NCBI GenBank assembly: GCA_937927575.1
Contig: CALBEE010000009.1
Span: 1 to 60,358, forward strand
Reading direction: 5' to 3'
DNA length: 60,358 nt
From: an uncultured Saprospiraceae bacterium
GTDB taxonomy: Bacteria; Bacteroidota; Bacteroidia; Chitinophagales; Saprospiraceae
A model generated the notes under the pieces. The model was given only the letters and a program-made list of their open reading frames with translations. It was not told where the DNA came from and searched no databases. Below, piece by piece: positions 43,251 to 52,438 of this stretch. A program made the position numbers and the translations under genes. Numbering within the stretch: position 1 is the stretch's first letter; each line of letters starts with the position of its first letter.

Positions 43251-44336
43251 ATGACGCTTGTCTCTATTGACGATCAATTAGCTTCCTTATCCTCTTCTCA
43301 ATCTAGTGTAGCTTGGCGTAGCCCCTCAAACATCGCTATCGTAAAATATTGGGGAAAGCATGGAATACAGTTACCTCGCAACCCTTCTATAAGTTTTACA
43401 CTAGATGCAGCACATACCGATACTAAAGTCACTTTCAAAAAGAAGGAGCAAGTAGATAATGATATCTCAGTTGATTTTTACTTCGAAGGTGAAGCGAATG
43501 AAGCCTTTGCCAGTAAAATCATTAAATTTCTAGATGGACTAGATGAAGAATTTAGTTTTCTAAGAGATTATGATTTTAAGATAGAAAGTAGTAATTCTTT
43601 TCCCCACTCATCTGGTATAGCTTCTTCTGCTTCTGCCATGTCAGCATTAGCCTTATGTATTTGTAGTATAGAAAAAATACTGACTGGATGGCCCAATGAT
43701 TCTACTGATTTTTTACAGAAAGCGTCATATATTGCTAGACTCGGAAGTGGTAGTGCTGCAAGATCACTTTTTCCGGAGGTAGCAAGCTGGGGAACACATA
43801 GTGAAATAGAAAATTCGTCTGATATCCGCGCTATAGCTTTTGGAGATGAATTACACGAGTCATTCAAAGGATATCACGACGATATACTGATAGTTAGTGC
43901 TGCTGAAAAATCAGTTTCGTCTAGAGCGGGTCATGCGCTCATGGAAGGCAATCCTTTCGCCGCTGTTAGATACGAACAGGCCAACAGAAATATGGTCTCT
44001 ACTATAGAAGCACTTAAGACTGGAGACATTCTAAAATTTGGAAAAATACTAGAAGAAGAAGCCATGACATTACATGCTTTGATGATGTGCTCTGATCCAA
44101 GTTACATATTAATGAAAGCTGGTACACTAGCTGTAATCGATAAAGTAAGGGCATTTAGAAAAGAGACTTATTTGCCGCTATACTTTACATTAGATGCAGG
44201 ACCCAATGTCCACTTACTTTATCCTGACGAAGTCGCAGACCAAATCTGGCCATTCATCGAAAAGGAATTAAAACCATTTTGCGTAGATGGAAAAATAATT
44301 CGCGATAGAATTGGGTCTGGACCGAGAATGATTTAA
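43251..44336 (+). CDS. mvaD: Diphosphomevalonate decarboxylase
   Basis: 361 residues. GHMP-kinase fold: WRSPSNIAIVKYWGKHG near the N-terminus, SNSFPHSSGIASSASAMSALAL as the glycine/serine-rich ATP loop, the LGSGSAARSLFP segment, and YFTLDAGPNVHLL with the catalytic aspartate. It converts mevalonate 5-diphosphate to isopentenyl diphosphate with ATP and CO2 release, so this organism should use the mevalonate route to isoprenoids. No other mevalonate gene is in the window. It is followed by a DUF4345 gene 22 bases later. Confidence 0.93.
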   Translation: MTLVSIDDQLASLSSSQSSVAWRSPSNIAIVKYWGKHGIQLPRNPSISFTLDAAHTDTKVTFKKKEQVDNDISVDFYFEGEANEAFASKIIKFLDGLDEEFSFLRDYDFKIESSNSFPHSSGIASSASAMSALALCICSIEKILTGWPNDSTDFLQKASYIARLGSGSAARSLFPEVASWGTHSEIENSSDIRAIAFGDELHESFKGYHDDILIVSAAEKSVSSRAGHALMEGNPFAAVRYEQANRNMVSTIEALKTGDILKFGKILEEEAMTLHALMMCSDPSYILMKAGTLAVIDKVRAFRKETYLPLYFTLDAGPNVHLLYPDEVADQIWPFIEKELKPFCVDGKIIRDRIGSGPRMI

Positions 44337-44358
44337 TGATATTGTTGAGACTTAGAAT

Positions 44359-44763
44359 ATGAAAAAAATCAGCTGGATTAATCAATGTGTGCATCTCATT
44401 ATATCCAGTGTGATTATAATTCCTGTCGCCTTTATTTATGGATTTTCACCTACGACTTTACTTCCAAAGCATCTTAATATCATAGTAGAGACCATCGATC
44501 TATCTAATCTCCTTCGAGCCATAATGTGTTTATATCTAGGTATGTCTTTCGTTTGGATCCTTGGAATTTTAAACCCCAAATATTGGAAGGCCGCTACTCA
44601 ATTAAATTTTCTTTTTATGGCCACTTTAGCTTGTGGTAGAATAATGAGTATGCTTATTGACGGTGTACCGAGTGGAGGATATATTTTTGGTGTGAGCGCA
44701 GAGCTAATACTAGCCGCTTTGGCCTTATTGCAATTGAAAAAATATTCAAATAATCCAATCTAA
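44359..44763 (+). CDS. DUF4345 membrane protein
   Basis: 134 residues, four spans: about 13-30, 50-72, 76-95 and 108-126. The RAIMCLYLGMSFVWILGILNPKYWKAA segment and the ACGRIMSMLIDGVPS turn match DUF4345. No function is known. It ends 3 bases before the stop of convergent tex. Confidence 0.83.
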   Translation: MKKISWINQCVHLIISSVIIIPVAFIYGFSPTTLLPKHLNIIVETIDLSNLLRAIMCLYLGMSFVWILGILNPKYWKAATQLNFLFMATLACGRIMSMLIDGVPSGGYIFGVSAELILAALALLQLKKYSNNPI

Positions 44764-44766
44764 AAA

Positions 44767-46890
44767 TTATACATCCTTCATACTCAAGGATACTCTTTTT
44801 CGGCTTTCATCAACGTCCATTACCTTTACTTGTACTTGCTGATTAAGTCGTAATACTTCTGCCGGATCTTTAATGAAGCGATCAGTGATTTGTGAAATAT
44901 GAACCAAGCCACTTTCTTTAATTCCTATATCTACGAAGGCGCCAAACTTCGTAATATTATTGATCACCCCAGGAAGAACCATACCTATTTTAAGATCAGC
45001 TATCGAATTGATACCTTCTGAAAAATGAAAAGCTTCTGCTTCACCTCTAATATCTATTCCTGGTTTTGCTAATTCGCTTACAATATCTTTAAGAGTTGGC
45101 ATTCCAATATCAGCAGATACATAACGTTTTAGATCCAAAGAATCCAAAAGTGTTTTGTTGCGTAATAGTTTTTCAACTTTCACATTTGCATCTTTAGCCA
45201 TCAGCTTTACAATAGCATATGATTCTGGGTGAACCGCTGTGGTGTCAAGTGGATTATTTCCATCTCTTACTCTTAAAAATCCTGCTGCTTGCTCGAAAGA
45301 TTTAGCACCCATTCTTGCCACCTTCTTCAATTGTTTGCGATCTGTAAATGTGCCATTCTCCGATCTATATTTTACCACATTCGCCGCTAAAGTAGGACCT
45401 AATCCTGAGACATATGAAAGTAGATGTTTACTTGCTGTATTGAGGTTGATACCAACCGCATTAACACAACTTTCCACAGCACGATCTAAACTTTCTTTTA
45501 ATAAATTTTGATCTACATCGTGTTGATACTGTCCTACACCAATTGACTTTGCATCTATCTTAACCAACTCAGCCAATGGATCCATTAAACGTCTACCAAT
45601 AGAAACTGATCCTCGTACCGTCAAATCATAATCTGGAAACTCTTCTTGCGCTACTTTTGATGCAGAATAAATCGACGCACCACTTTCGTTGACCAAATGA
45701 ATATCTATATCACTCTCAAATTGTATCGCCTTACATAAAGCCATAGTTTCCTTACCTGCCGTACCGTTTCCGATGGCAATCGCTTCCGTATCATATTTTT
45801 TGACTAGCTTAAATATCTTATCCTTTGCCTCCTCAACTCGCATTTGTGGCGGGTGTGGATAGATAATGGCATCATATAGAAGATCGCCATTTTTATTTAA
45901 GCAAACTACCTTACAGCCAGATCTAAATCCTGGATCAATAGCCATTATATTTTTAGATCCTAATGGAGGTGCCAATAATAATTGTTTGAGATTTTCGCTA
46001 AACACATTAATCGCCTCGATATCCGCTTTTTGCTTTGAACGTTTTCGATATTCATTCTCAATAGAAGGAAAAATTAATCGTTTTAAACTATCATCTATTG
46101 CCTCCTGAATATGATCAGCACATTCTCCATTAGAGTTAATATATTTTTTATCAAGTATTGGTACTACTTGGGAATTTTCAACTGTTATTTTTACTCTAAG
46201 ATAACCAGCTTTTTCCCCTCGATACATCGCTAGCAATCTATGCGAAGGACATCTATTTAAGGCTTGAGAAAAATCGAAATAATCTTTATATTTTTCAGCC
46301 TCCACTTTTTTCTTAGTAACTACCTTACTTGAAATAACTGCAGAGCGTTCATAAACTTTTCTAATCCTATCACGAACATATTGATTTTCACTAATCCATG
46401 CCGCTATAATATATTTAGCCCCTTGAATAGCATTATCTACTGTCTTTACCTTAGCATTTTTGTAAGACTCTGCCAGTTTGAATAATGATTTATTTGGTTG
46501 CTGCAATATAATTTTAGCCAACGGCTCTAATCCATTAGCTATCGCTACACTAGCCTTAGTGGTTGCCTTTCTTTTATATGGTAGGTAAAGATCTTCTAAT
46601 TTATTCTCTTCCCAAGTATTATTGATTTCTTGCTTTAGCTTGGAAGTAAGATTTCCTTGTTCGCCTATTACTTTAAGAATGTACTCCTTTCTTTTAATAA
46701 GATCTTGAATATTCTGATAAGCCTTCTGAATACTCGCAATTTGATTTTCATCTAGCGAACCCGTCCTTTCCTTTCTATACCTAGCTATAAATGGAATGGT
46801 AGCCCCTTCCTTGAGTAATCCCACCGTATTTTGTACAGAATTATAAGGAAGGTTAGAAGTCTTTTGTATGAGTTCAACTATAGTAGACAT
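44767..46890 (-). CDS. tex: Tex-family RNA-binding transcription accessory protein
   Basis: 707 residues. N-terminal Tex helical domain with LLKEGATIPFIARYRKERTGSLDE, then the YqgF/RuvC-like domain (MAIDPGFRSGCKVVCLNKNGD, IAIGNGTAGKET), HhH motifs (LLSYVSGLGPTLAANVVKYR), and a C-terminal S1 domain (GMVLPGVINNITKFGAFVDIGIKESGLVHISQI). It acts in transcription and RNA metabolism; it is conserved and usually non-essential. Convergent with the DUF4345 gene. Confidence 0.94.
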   Translation of the reverse strand: MSTIVELIQKTSNLPYNSVQNTVGLLKEGATIPFIARYRKERTGSLDENQIASIQKAYQNIQDLIKRKEYILKVIGEQGNLTSKLKQEINNTWEENKLEDLYLPYKRKATTKASVAIANGLEPLAKIILQQPNKSLFKLAESYKNAKVKTVDNAIQGAKYIIAAWISENQYVRDRIRKVYERSAVISSKVVTKKKVEAEKYKDYFDFSQALNRCPSHRLLAMYRGEKAGYLRVKITVENSQVVPILDKKYINSNGECADHIQEAIDDSLKRLIFPSIENEYRKRSKQKADIEAINVFSENLKQLLLAPPLGSKNIMAIDPGFRSGCKVVCLNKNGDLLYDAIIYPHPPQMRVEEAKDKIFKLVKKYDTEAIAIGNGTAGKETMALCKAIQFESDIDIHLVNESGASIYSASKVAQEEFPDYDLTVRGSVSIGRRLMDPLAELVKIDAKSIGVGQYQHDVDQNLLKESLDRAVESCVNAVGINLNTASKHLLSYVSGLGPTLAANVVKYRSENGTFTDRKQLKKVARMGAKSFEQAAGFLRVRDGNNPLDTTAVHPESYAIVKLMAKDANVKVEKLLRNKTLLDSLDLKRYVSADIGMPTLKDIVSELAKPGIDIRGEAEAFHFSEGINSIADLKIGMVLPGVINNITKFGAFVDIGIKESGLVHISQITDRFIKDPAEVLRLNQQVQVKVMDVDESRKRVSLSMKDV

Positions 46891-47099
46891 ATGATCAGTT
46901 TAAGGAATGCAATGATACGAATAGAACCTCTATCATGACATTTTTTCAGTTAAAATAATGTCACTTTTTCACATGAATTTTTTAGAATGAATTATTGTCA
47001 TTGTATCTATCAAATGGAATATATTTTGATATTGATCAATACGGAATAAAACACCTAATATATACGCGAACCTTATATACTATATAATTCATTCTAGTC

Positions 47100-48902
47100 A
47101 TGAATCAGTCAATACTTAATTTCCCTAACCCGGCGATTAGGAAAGGATCGAATCTTTCTACCTTGCACTATATCATCGCCTATCTTATTTTACTAGTCAC
47201 TATTCTATCTGCCTATTATCCTGCATTTGATAATGATTTTGTCTATTGGGATGATCAATATTATATCACTCAAAATATATACTTAGCACAACCCAGCCTT
47301 GCGAATTTAAAAGTACTTTTAACCAAAGCAATATCCTTAAATTATCATCCTATAACGATGTTTACTTTATGGTGTAATAGTTATGTTTCTGGAATAGAAT
47401 CTGCTACTCCTTTTATCATTACTAATGTTATCATACACACTGCCGCCTGTATATCTCTTTTCCATTTCTTACTGCGATTATCTAATAACCATCTTTGGCT
47501 CTCTGGATTCGTCACATTAATATTTGCGATACATCCATTGCACACCGAATCCATTATTTGGGTGTCAGAAAGAAAAGATGTTCTTTATGCTTTGTTTTTC
47601 TTTTTGAGTTTACATCAATATGTTAAATACTTAGATAACAAAAAGTGGACAAGCTATATGTTAGCTTTATTTTTCTTTGTGTGCTCATGTCTTTCTAAAG
47701 GTATGGCTGTATCGCTCGTTCCTGTTCTTTTTTTAGTCGATTATCATAGAAATAAAGTTACTTTCTCAAGAAAATATCTATTGTTAAAATTGCCCTTTAT
47801 AATCATAGGATTGATAGTTGGTCTGATAGCGATTAGTATTCAAAGTGGAGGAGACTTCATGGGTCTAATATCTAATTCGAGTCTTGCGAATGCCTTAATC
47901 GATCAAAATAATTTTACCGCGTTAGAGAGATTGCAGTATACTGGATATAGTATAACTTACTATGTCATAAGCTTCTTCAATTGGACTGGTATTAGCGCCT
48001 TTCATCCATATCTTCTAAATGTGCATTGGTCTTACGCTCTCATACCATTATTATTTTTATTAGGTCTTTTTTATACATTTCTAAAAGAAAAAAAATTATT
48101 CTTTGGATTATGTTTTTTCTTGATGACTCTCATACTTGTATTACCTTATATACAATTAGGGTCAGCCGTGATGGCGGATAGATATACTTATCTTCCTTAT
48201 GTTGGGATGGCATATGCAGTTGGTGTAATATTATACAGAATATTAAAAGGACAAAAGTATTTTCTTTACGCTCTACTTTTTTCGCTAACTATATTTTGTA
48301 TTCTAACAACAAGATCACATTCAGATCTATGGCAAAATCATATTGTTTTATTTCAAAATGTAGTCGAAAAATATCCAGAAGATGCTCGATCCAGAACAAT
48401 ACTAGCTTCTGGTTATTGGAAAGAAGGTCAGATAGATAAAGCTATCGAAGAACAAGAATTTGCAATCAATAAATTAGGCTTATATACAAGTGAAGGTTTC
48501 GAAAATTTAGCGACTTTTTATAGCGATAAAGGTGAAACAGATAAGGCATTGGCATTCTATAATCACAGTATTTCTCTCAATACTAATAACATTGTGGCGA
48601 GATATCATAGAGGTCTATTACTTCTTGAGAAAAATCCTGAAAAAGCCATAGAAGACTTTAATATCTGCGAACAATTAGGTGATGAATATATCGTTCCATT
48701 AATTTATAGTCCAAGAGGAAATGGCTATGGAAGATTACAAAAATACGAACAAGCTATTGCCGATTTTTCGAAAGCCATCGAACTGAATCAAGATCTAATC
48801 ATAAGCTATGAAGATAGAGCTATGACTTATCAATTACTAGGAGAGTTAGAGTTGGCAGAAAAAGACTTAGAGATGGTCCAAGTATTAAAAAATGCTAACT
48901 AA
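47100..48902 (+). CDS. GT-C membrane glycosyltransferase-like protein with C-terminal TPRs
   Basis: 600 residues. About ten membrane spans up to residue 405, with FDNDFVYWDDQYYIT after the first span (GT-C acidic motif) and HPLHTESIIWVSERKDVLYALFFFLSL, a hallmark of TMTC-like proteins. Four TPRs occupy about 420-600 (GYWKEGQIDKAIEEQEFAINKLG, then FYSDKGETDKALAFYNHSISLN). Animal TMTCs are O-mannosyltransferases; the bacterial role is uncertain. It is monocistronic, bounded by AT-rich gaps. Confidence 0.85.
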   Translation: MNQSILNFPNPAIRKGSNLSTLHYIIAYLILLVTILSAYYPAFDNDFVYWDDQYYITQNIYLAQPSLANLKVLLTKAISLNYHPITMFTLWCNSYVSGIESATPFIITNVIIHTAACISLFHFLLRLSNNHLWLSGFVTLIFAIHPLHTESIIWVSERKDVLYALFFFLSLHQYVKYLDNKKWTSYMLALFFFVCSCLSKGMAVSLVPVLFLVDYHRNKVTFSRKYLLLKLPFIIIGLIVGLIAISIQSGGDFMGLISNSSLANALIDQNNFTALERLQYTGYSITYYVISFFNWTGISAFHPYLLNVHWSYALIPLLFLLGLFYTFLKEKKLFFGLCFFLMTLILVLPYIQLGSAVMADRYTYLPYVGMAYAVGVILYRILKGQKYFLYALLFSLTIFCILTTRSHSDLWQNHIVLFQNVVEKYPEDARSRTILASGYWKEGQIDKAIEEQEFAINKLGLYTSEGFENLATFYSDKGETDKALAFYNHSISLNTNNIVARYHRGLLLLEKNPEKAIEDFNICEQLGDEYIVPLIYSPRGNGYGRLQKYEQAIADFSKAIELNQDLIISYEDRAMTYQLLGELELAEKDLEMVQVLKNAN

Positions 48903-48913
48903 AATCCCTAAGC

Positions 48914-48955
48914 TATACCACCTAGACATCATCTTTATGAAGACTACGTGGTATA
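48914..48955 (+). terminator. Long hairpin after the GT-C/TPR gene, possible terminator
   Basis: TATACCAC pairs with GTGGTATA, and the inner arms (CTAGACATCAT with ATGAAGACTA) continue the pairing with mismatches around CTTT, 11 bases past the stop codon. No T tract follows, so termination or transcript stabilisation are both possible. The remainder of the gap to 49183 holds nothing recognised. Confidence 0.4.
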
Positions 48956-49183
48956 ACAACACCGATAAAATAAACTAATAAAGATTAGTGTAATAGCGGT
49001 TAAATCTAATATTGTGAATTATAGATGTTGCTGCTCAGGTATTTAATTTCTAATTGGTTTCCATTTTATCTAGGAGAATTATAATTCAAATATAGATCGA
49101 GAAGCTCTCCTGATTTAGGAAAAAATTAAAAAGTGGATTCCCGTTGTAGGTATTTCCTTTGGAATCGCCTGAGGTCTACATTA

Positions 49184-50206
49184 TTAGGCCCAAACTTTAC
49201 AGCCTTCGGTGCAGTTTTTACAGATGTCGATTTGATCTCGACCTTTGAGTAATTGCTTTCTAAACTTATCGTAATCTTCTCCTTGCCAAATATCTTTGAA
49301 AGACTTATCCTTCATATCACCTAACCTATGCTGTGCATCTTTATCAAAGCAACAAGGAACGACTAAGCCATCCCAAGTAATAACACAGGCATGCCAAAGC
49401 TTCCAACAATGGTTGAGCAATTTATTCTTAACACTATATGTGCCATCCTTATTTTTCTTGTATCTCGAATATTTCTCTATCGTTGGAATCAAATCATTTC
49501 CTTGTTCATATTCATAAACCTGCGCAGTCTTAAGCTTTACTTCATCAATACCAATCTCTTCTGCCAATTTGTAAATTTCGTCAATCTGATGTTCATTAGG
49601 TTTTACCACCAAGAACTGAAATATCGTATGTGGTGTATGAGAATTCATTTTCTTTTTCCACTTCACTATATTTCTTGCTCCTTGTAGTACCGCCTCCAGA
49701 TTACCTTCCTTTCGATAATTCTCATACGTTTCCTGGGTAGTGCCGTCTACAGATATAATCATTCGATCTAAGCCTGACTCAATAGTTTTCTTGGCATTAG
49801 CATCATTTAGAAAATGACCATTTGTTGAAGTAATCGTATAGATCCCTTTGTCTTTGGCATATTTCACCATATCTAAGAAACCAGGATTAATATAAGGCTC
49901 TCCTTGGAAGTAAAATATAAGATAGATCAATTGCTTATGTAACTCATCGATAGTCCTTCGAAAAAAATCTTGCTTTAGGTTTCCTGTAGGACGAGAAAAA
50001 GCACGCAATCCACTAGGACATTCTGGACATCTAAGATTACATGCTGTTGTAGGTTCTATAGAGATCGTCATCGGCAATCCCCATTGCATTGCCTTACCGG
50101 TCCACTTAGTAGCATAATACGAGGTAAGTAATTTACCCGCATTCCATAGTCTACGTGGAGTCAGCTTACTTATAAAATTGAATATGTCCTTGGTATATAT
50201 AGCCAT
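49184..50206 (-). CDS. Radical SAM/SPASM domain protein
   Basis: 340 residues. TTACNLRCPECP gives the 4Fe-4S cysteines 56, 60 and 63, followed by YFQGEPYINPGFLDMVKYAK, STNGHFL and SVDGTTQETYENYRKEG. A C-terminal SPASM region has CWKLWHACVITWDGLVVPCCFDKDAQHRLGD and CKNCTEGC for auxiliary clusters. Such enzymes often modify peptides or glycan precursors, but no peptide substrate gene is seen nearby. It is preceded by a DinB gene after 63 bases. Confidence 0.9.
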   Translation of the reverse strand: MAIYTKDIFNFISKLTPRRLWNAGKLLTSYYATKWTGKAMQWGLPMTISIEPTTACNLRCPECPSGLRAFSRPTGNLKQDFFRRTIDELHKQLIYLIFYFQGEPYINPGFLDMVKYAKDKGIYTITSTNGHFLNDANAKKTIESGLDRMIISVDGTTQETYENYRKEGNLEAVLQGARNIVKWKKKMNSHTPHTIFQFLVVKPNEHQIDEIYKLAEEIGIDEVKLKTAQVYEYEQGNDLIPTIEKYSRYKKNKDGTYSVKNKLLNHCWKLWHACVITWDGLVVPCCFDKDAQHRLGDMKDKSFKDIWQGEDYDKFRKQLLKGRDQIDICKNCTEGCKVWA

Positions 50207-50269
50207 TGAAAAGCGAAGGTAAGCTATATGATATAATTATATAGTAATTAGGTGTCCGTCCGTCACATA

Positions 50270-50782
50270 CTAGATAGTTAGTCCATATTTTTCTTCGAAT
50301 AAATTGAGATGATGTATGGCATGACCTGCTGTCATATAAGCCAGAGCCCTTACAGATACTGGGCTATTGGAGGCCGTACCCATCTTTTCAGTATCCTCTT
50401 TTTTCATATGTCGAAATAAAGAGATAGTGCCATTTATAGTAGTCTTAATCATGGCAATCAAATCTTGAGCTGTCAAATGCTCAAAGTCATTGTACTCGAT
50501 ATATGAATCCTGCTCGAAGCCTGCTAAAGCCGTATCATCTCCACGTCCTATCCTCAAAGCCCGATATGCAAATATTCTATCTGTATCACATAAGTGTATA
50601 ATGCACTCCCTAACGGTCCATTTATCCGGACCATATCTATGATCTAGATCAAGTCCAGGTGAAGATAATAGTTTAACATATTGCTCCAGATTGTTTTGCA
50701 TAGATTCCAGTACATCACCTTTTACATTAATGATGTAGCGATGGTAATACTCGTTGTATTCTGATATTAGTGGTCTATTCAT
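50270..50782 (-). CDS. DinB-family protein
   Basis: 170 residues of four-helix DinB fold. Metal-type histidines occur in WTVRECIIHLCDTDRIFAYRALRI and YMTAGHAIHHLNLFEEKYG. DinB-like proteins include thiol-dependent metal enzymes of unknown substrate. It is divergent from pheS, about 108 bases away. Confidence 0.85.
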   Translation of the reverse strand: MNRPLISEYNEYYHRYIINVKGDVLESMQNNLEQYVKLLSSPGLDLDHRYGPDKWTVRECIIHLCDTDRIFAYRALRIGRGDDTALAGFEQDSYIEYNDFEHLTAQDLIAMIKTTINGTISLFRHMKKEDTEKMGTASNSPVSVRALAYMTAGHAIHHLNLFEEKYGLTI

Positions 50783-50856
50783 AAGACTAAATTACCAATT
50801 TCAATACTTCTTGTTACTGTTATGTGTGATCATACTTTTTTGAATTGGTAATTATT

Positions 50857-50864
50857 TACCTTTG
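50857..50864 (+). promoter_or_regulatory. -7 promoter element of pheS
   Basis: TACCTTTG on the plus strand, 26 bases before the pheS ATG. A TTG lies only 14 bases upstream, too close for the usual -33, so only the -7 is proposed. Confidence 0.45.
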
Positions 50865-50890
50865 TACGCTACGACGAAAAGTAAAATGAT

Positions 50891-51928
50891 ATGAGTGATA
50901 ATGTATTTGGTAAGATAGATGAGTTGATGACTGAGATTCAGTCTTATAAGATTGATGATTCGGATCAATTAGAGGCATTCAGAATCCAGTTTCTAGGTTC
51001 TAAAAATGTGATTAAACCTGTTTTTGGTGAAATCCGAAATGTGCCTAATGAGCAAAAGAAAGAGTTTGGTCAAAAAGTGAATGAATTGAAACAAGCTGCC
51101 GAGGCTAGGTTTGCTTCTGTTCAAAGTCAACTCAAACAGCAATCACAAAATCAAGCTGCAGCCAATATTGACCTTACTGCTCCGGCATACAGTGGATTGG
51201 GTGGTGCTCGTCATCCTATCGCCACTACGATGCGTAAGATCATCGATATATTCGAGCGTATAGGATTTGTCGTAGCCGAAGAAAGAGAAATCGAAGACGA
51301 CTGGCACAACTTTACCGCTATGAATACGCCTGAGGACCATCCAGCGCGTGATATGCAAGACACTTTCTATCTCAAAGATTCGGTAACAAGATTACTACGA
51401 ACGCATACTTCATCTGTACAGTCTCGTATGATGACTTCTCAGAAGCCTCCAATAAGAATTATTGCTCCTGGAAGAGTATATCGTAACGAAACGATCTCTG
51501 CCAGATCACATTGTCAATTTCATCAGGTAGAAGGATTATATATAGATGAGAAAGTGTCCTTTGCGGACATGAAGCAAACGCTATTATACTTTACCAGAGA
51601 AATGTATGGCGCGGATAAAGAGATAAGATTACGACCCAGTTATTTTCCATTTACAGAGCCAAGTGCTGAGATGGATGTGTATTGGGGATTAGAATCTGAG
51701 ACAGATTATAAAATCACAAAAGGAACAGGATATCTTGAAATCCTAGGTTGTGGTATGGTAGATCCAAATGTACTCAGCAACTGTGGTATCGATCCAGATA
51801 AATACTCAGGTTTTGCTTTTGGTATGGGTATAGAAAGACAGGCCATGTTATTATATAATATTGGAGACATTAGACTTCTTTTTGAAAATGACATTAGATT
51901 TTTGAAACAATTTCAATCGGTTGTTTAG
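50891..51928 (+). CDS. pheS: Phenylalanyl-tRNA synthetase alpha subunit
   Basis: 345 residues. An N-terminal coiled coil (about 1-95) is followed by the class II core: HPIATTMRKIIDIFERIGF (motif 1), PIRIIAPGRVYRNETISARSHCQFHQVEG (motif 2), and GFAFGMGIERQAMLLYNIGDIRLL (motif 3). It charges tRNA-Phe with PheT, which is not in the window. The promoter and start are plain. Confidence 0.97.
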   Translation: MSDNVFGKIDELMTEIQSYKIDDSDQLEAFRIQFLGSKNVIKPVFGEIRNVPNEQKKEFGQKVNELKQAAEARFASVQSQLKQQSQNQAAANIDLTAPAYSGLGGARHPIATTMRKIIDIFERIGFVVAEEREIEDDWHNFTAMNTPEDHPARDMQDTFYLKDSVTRLLRTHTSSVQSRMMTSQKPPIRIIAPGRVYRNETISARSHCQFHQVEGLYIDEKVSFADMKQTLLYFTREMYGADKEIRLRPSYFPFTEPSAEMDVYWGLESETDYKITKGTGYLEILGCGMVDPNVLSNCGIDPDKYSGFAFGMGIERQAMLLYNIGDIRLLFENDIRFLKQFQSVV

Positions 51929-52001
51929 TATTTAGGTAAAAAGTTTATTAGTTAATTGGTAACTAGGTTATAATTGAGTTAAATAATTAGTTTTTAGGAA
52001 A

Positions 52002-52379
52002 ATGGAAGAGGCCAAAGGTTTTGAAAATTTAGAGATTTATAAACGAACATGTATTCTTGGCCAAAATATTTTTGACCTGACAAAGCAATTTCCTTCGGAT
52101 GAAAGATATAGATTGTCTGACCAGTTAATTCGATCTACTAGAAAGTGTCCTGCCAATATTGCTGAGGGGTATGGTAGATTTCATTATCAAGAAAACATTC
52201 AATTTTGTAGGATAGCAAGAGGCTCACTAACAGAAAGTTTAGATCATCTGAATGTAGCGTTTGAGTGCAAATACATTGATCAAAAAACAAAAAATGAGCA
52301 CGTAACAGAAATAAATACCATTATAAAAATGCTGAATGGATACGTAAGATACCTAACCGAAAGAAAAAAATCTACTTAA
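52002..52379 (+). CDS. Four-helix-bundle protein (S23/IVS type)
   Basis: 125 residues: FENLEIYKRTCILGQNIFDLTKQFPSDERYRLSDQLIRSTRKCPANIAEGYGR, then FHYQENIQFCRIARGSLTESLDHLNVAF, the signature of the four helix bundle (TIGR02436-like) family. Related proteins are encoded in 23S rRNA intervening sequences and as retroelement accessory Avd. This one sits alone between pheS and hisS with AT-rich flanks that show imperfect inverted similarity (about 51945-51985 and 52390-52425), suggesting a cassette. Function is unknown. Confidence 0.9.
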   Translation: MEEAKGFENLEIYKRTCILGQNIFDLTKQFPSDERYRLSDQLIRSTRKCPANIAEGYGRFHYQENIQFCRIARGSLTESLDHLNVAFECKYIDQKTKNEHVTEINTIIKMLNGYVRYLTERKKST

Positions 52380-52438
52380 GTCCTGTTTACCTTATTAACT
52401 GATTATCCATTCAACTAATTACCCATCAACGAAATAAA

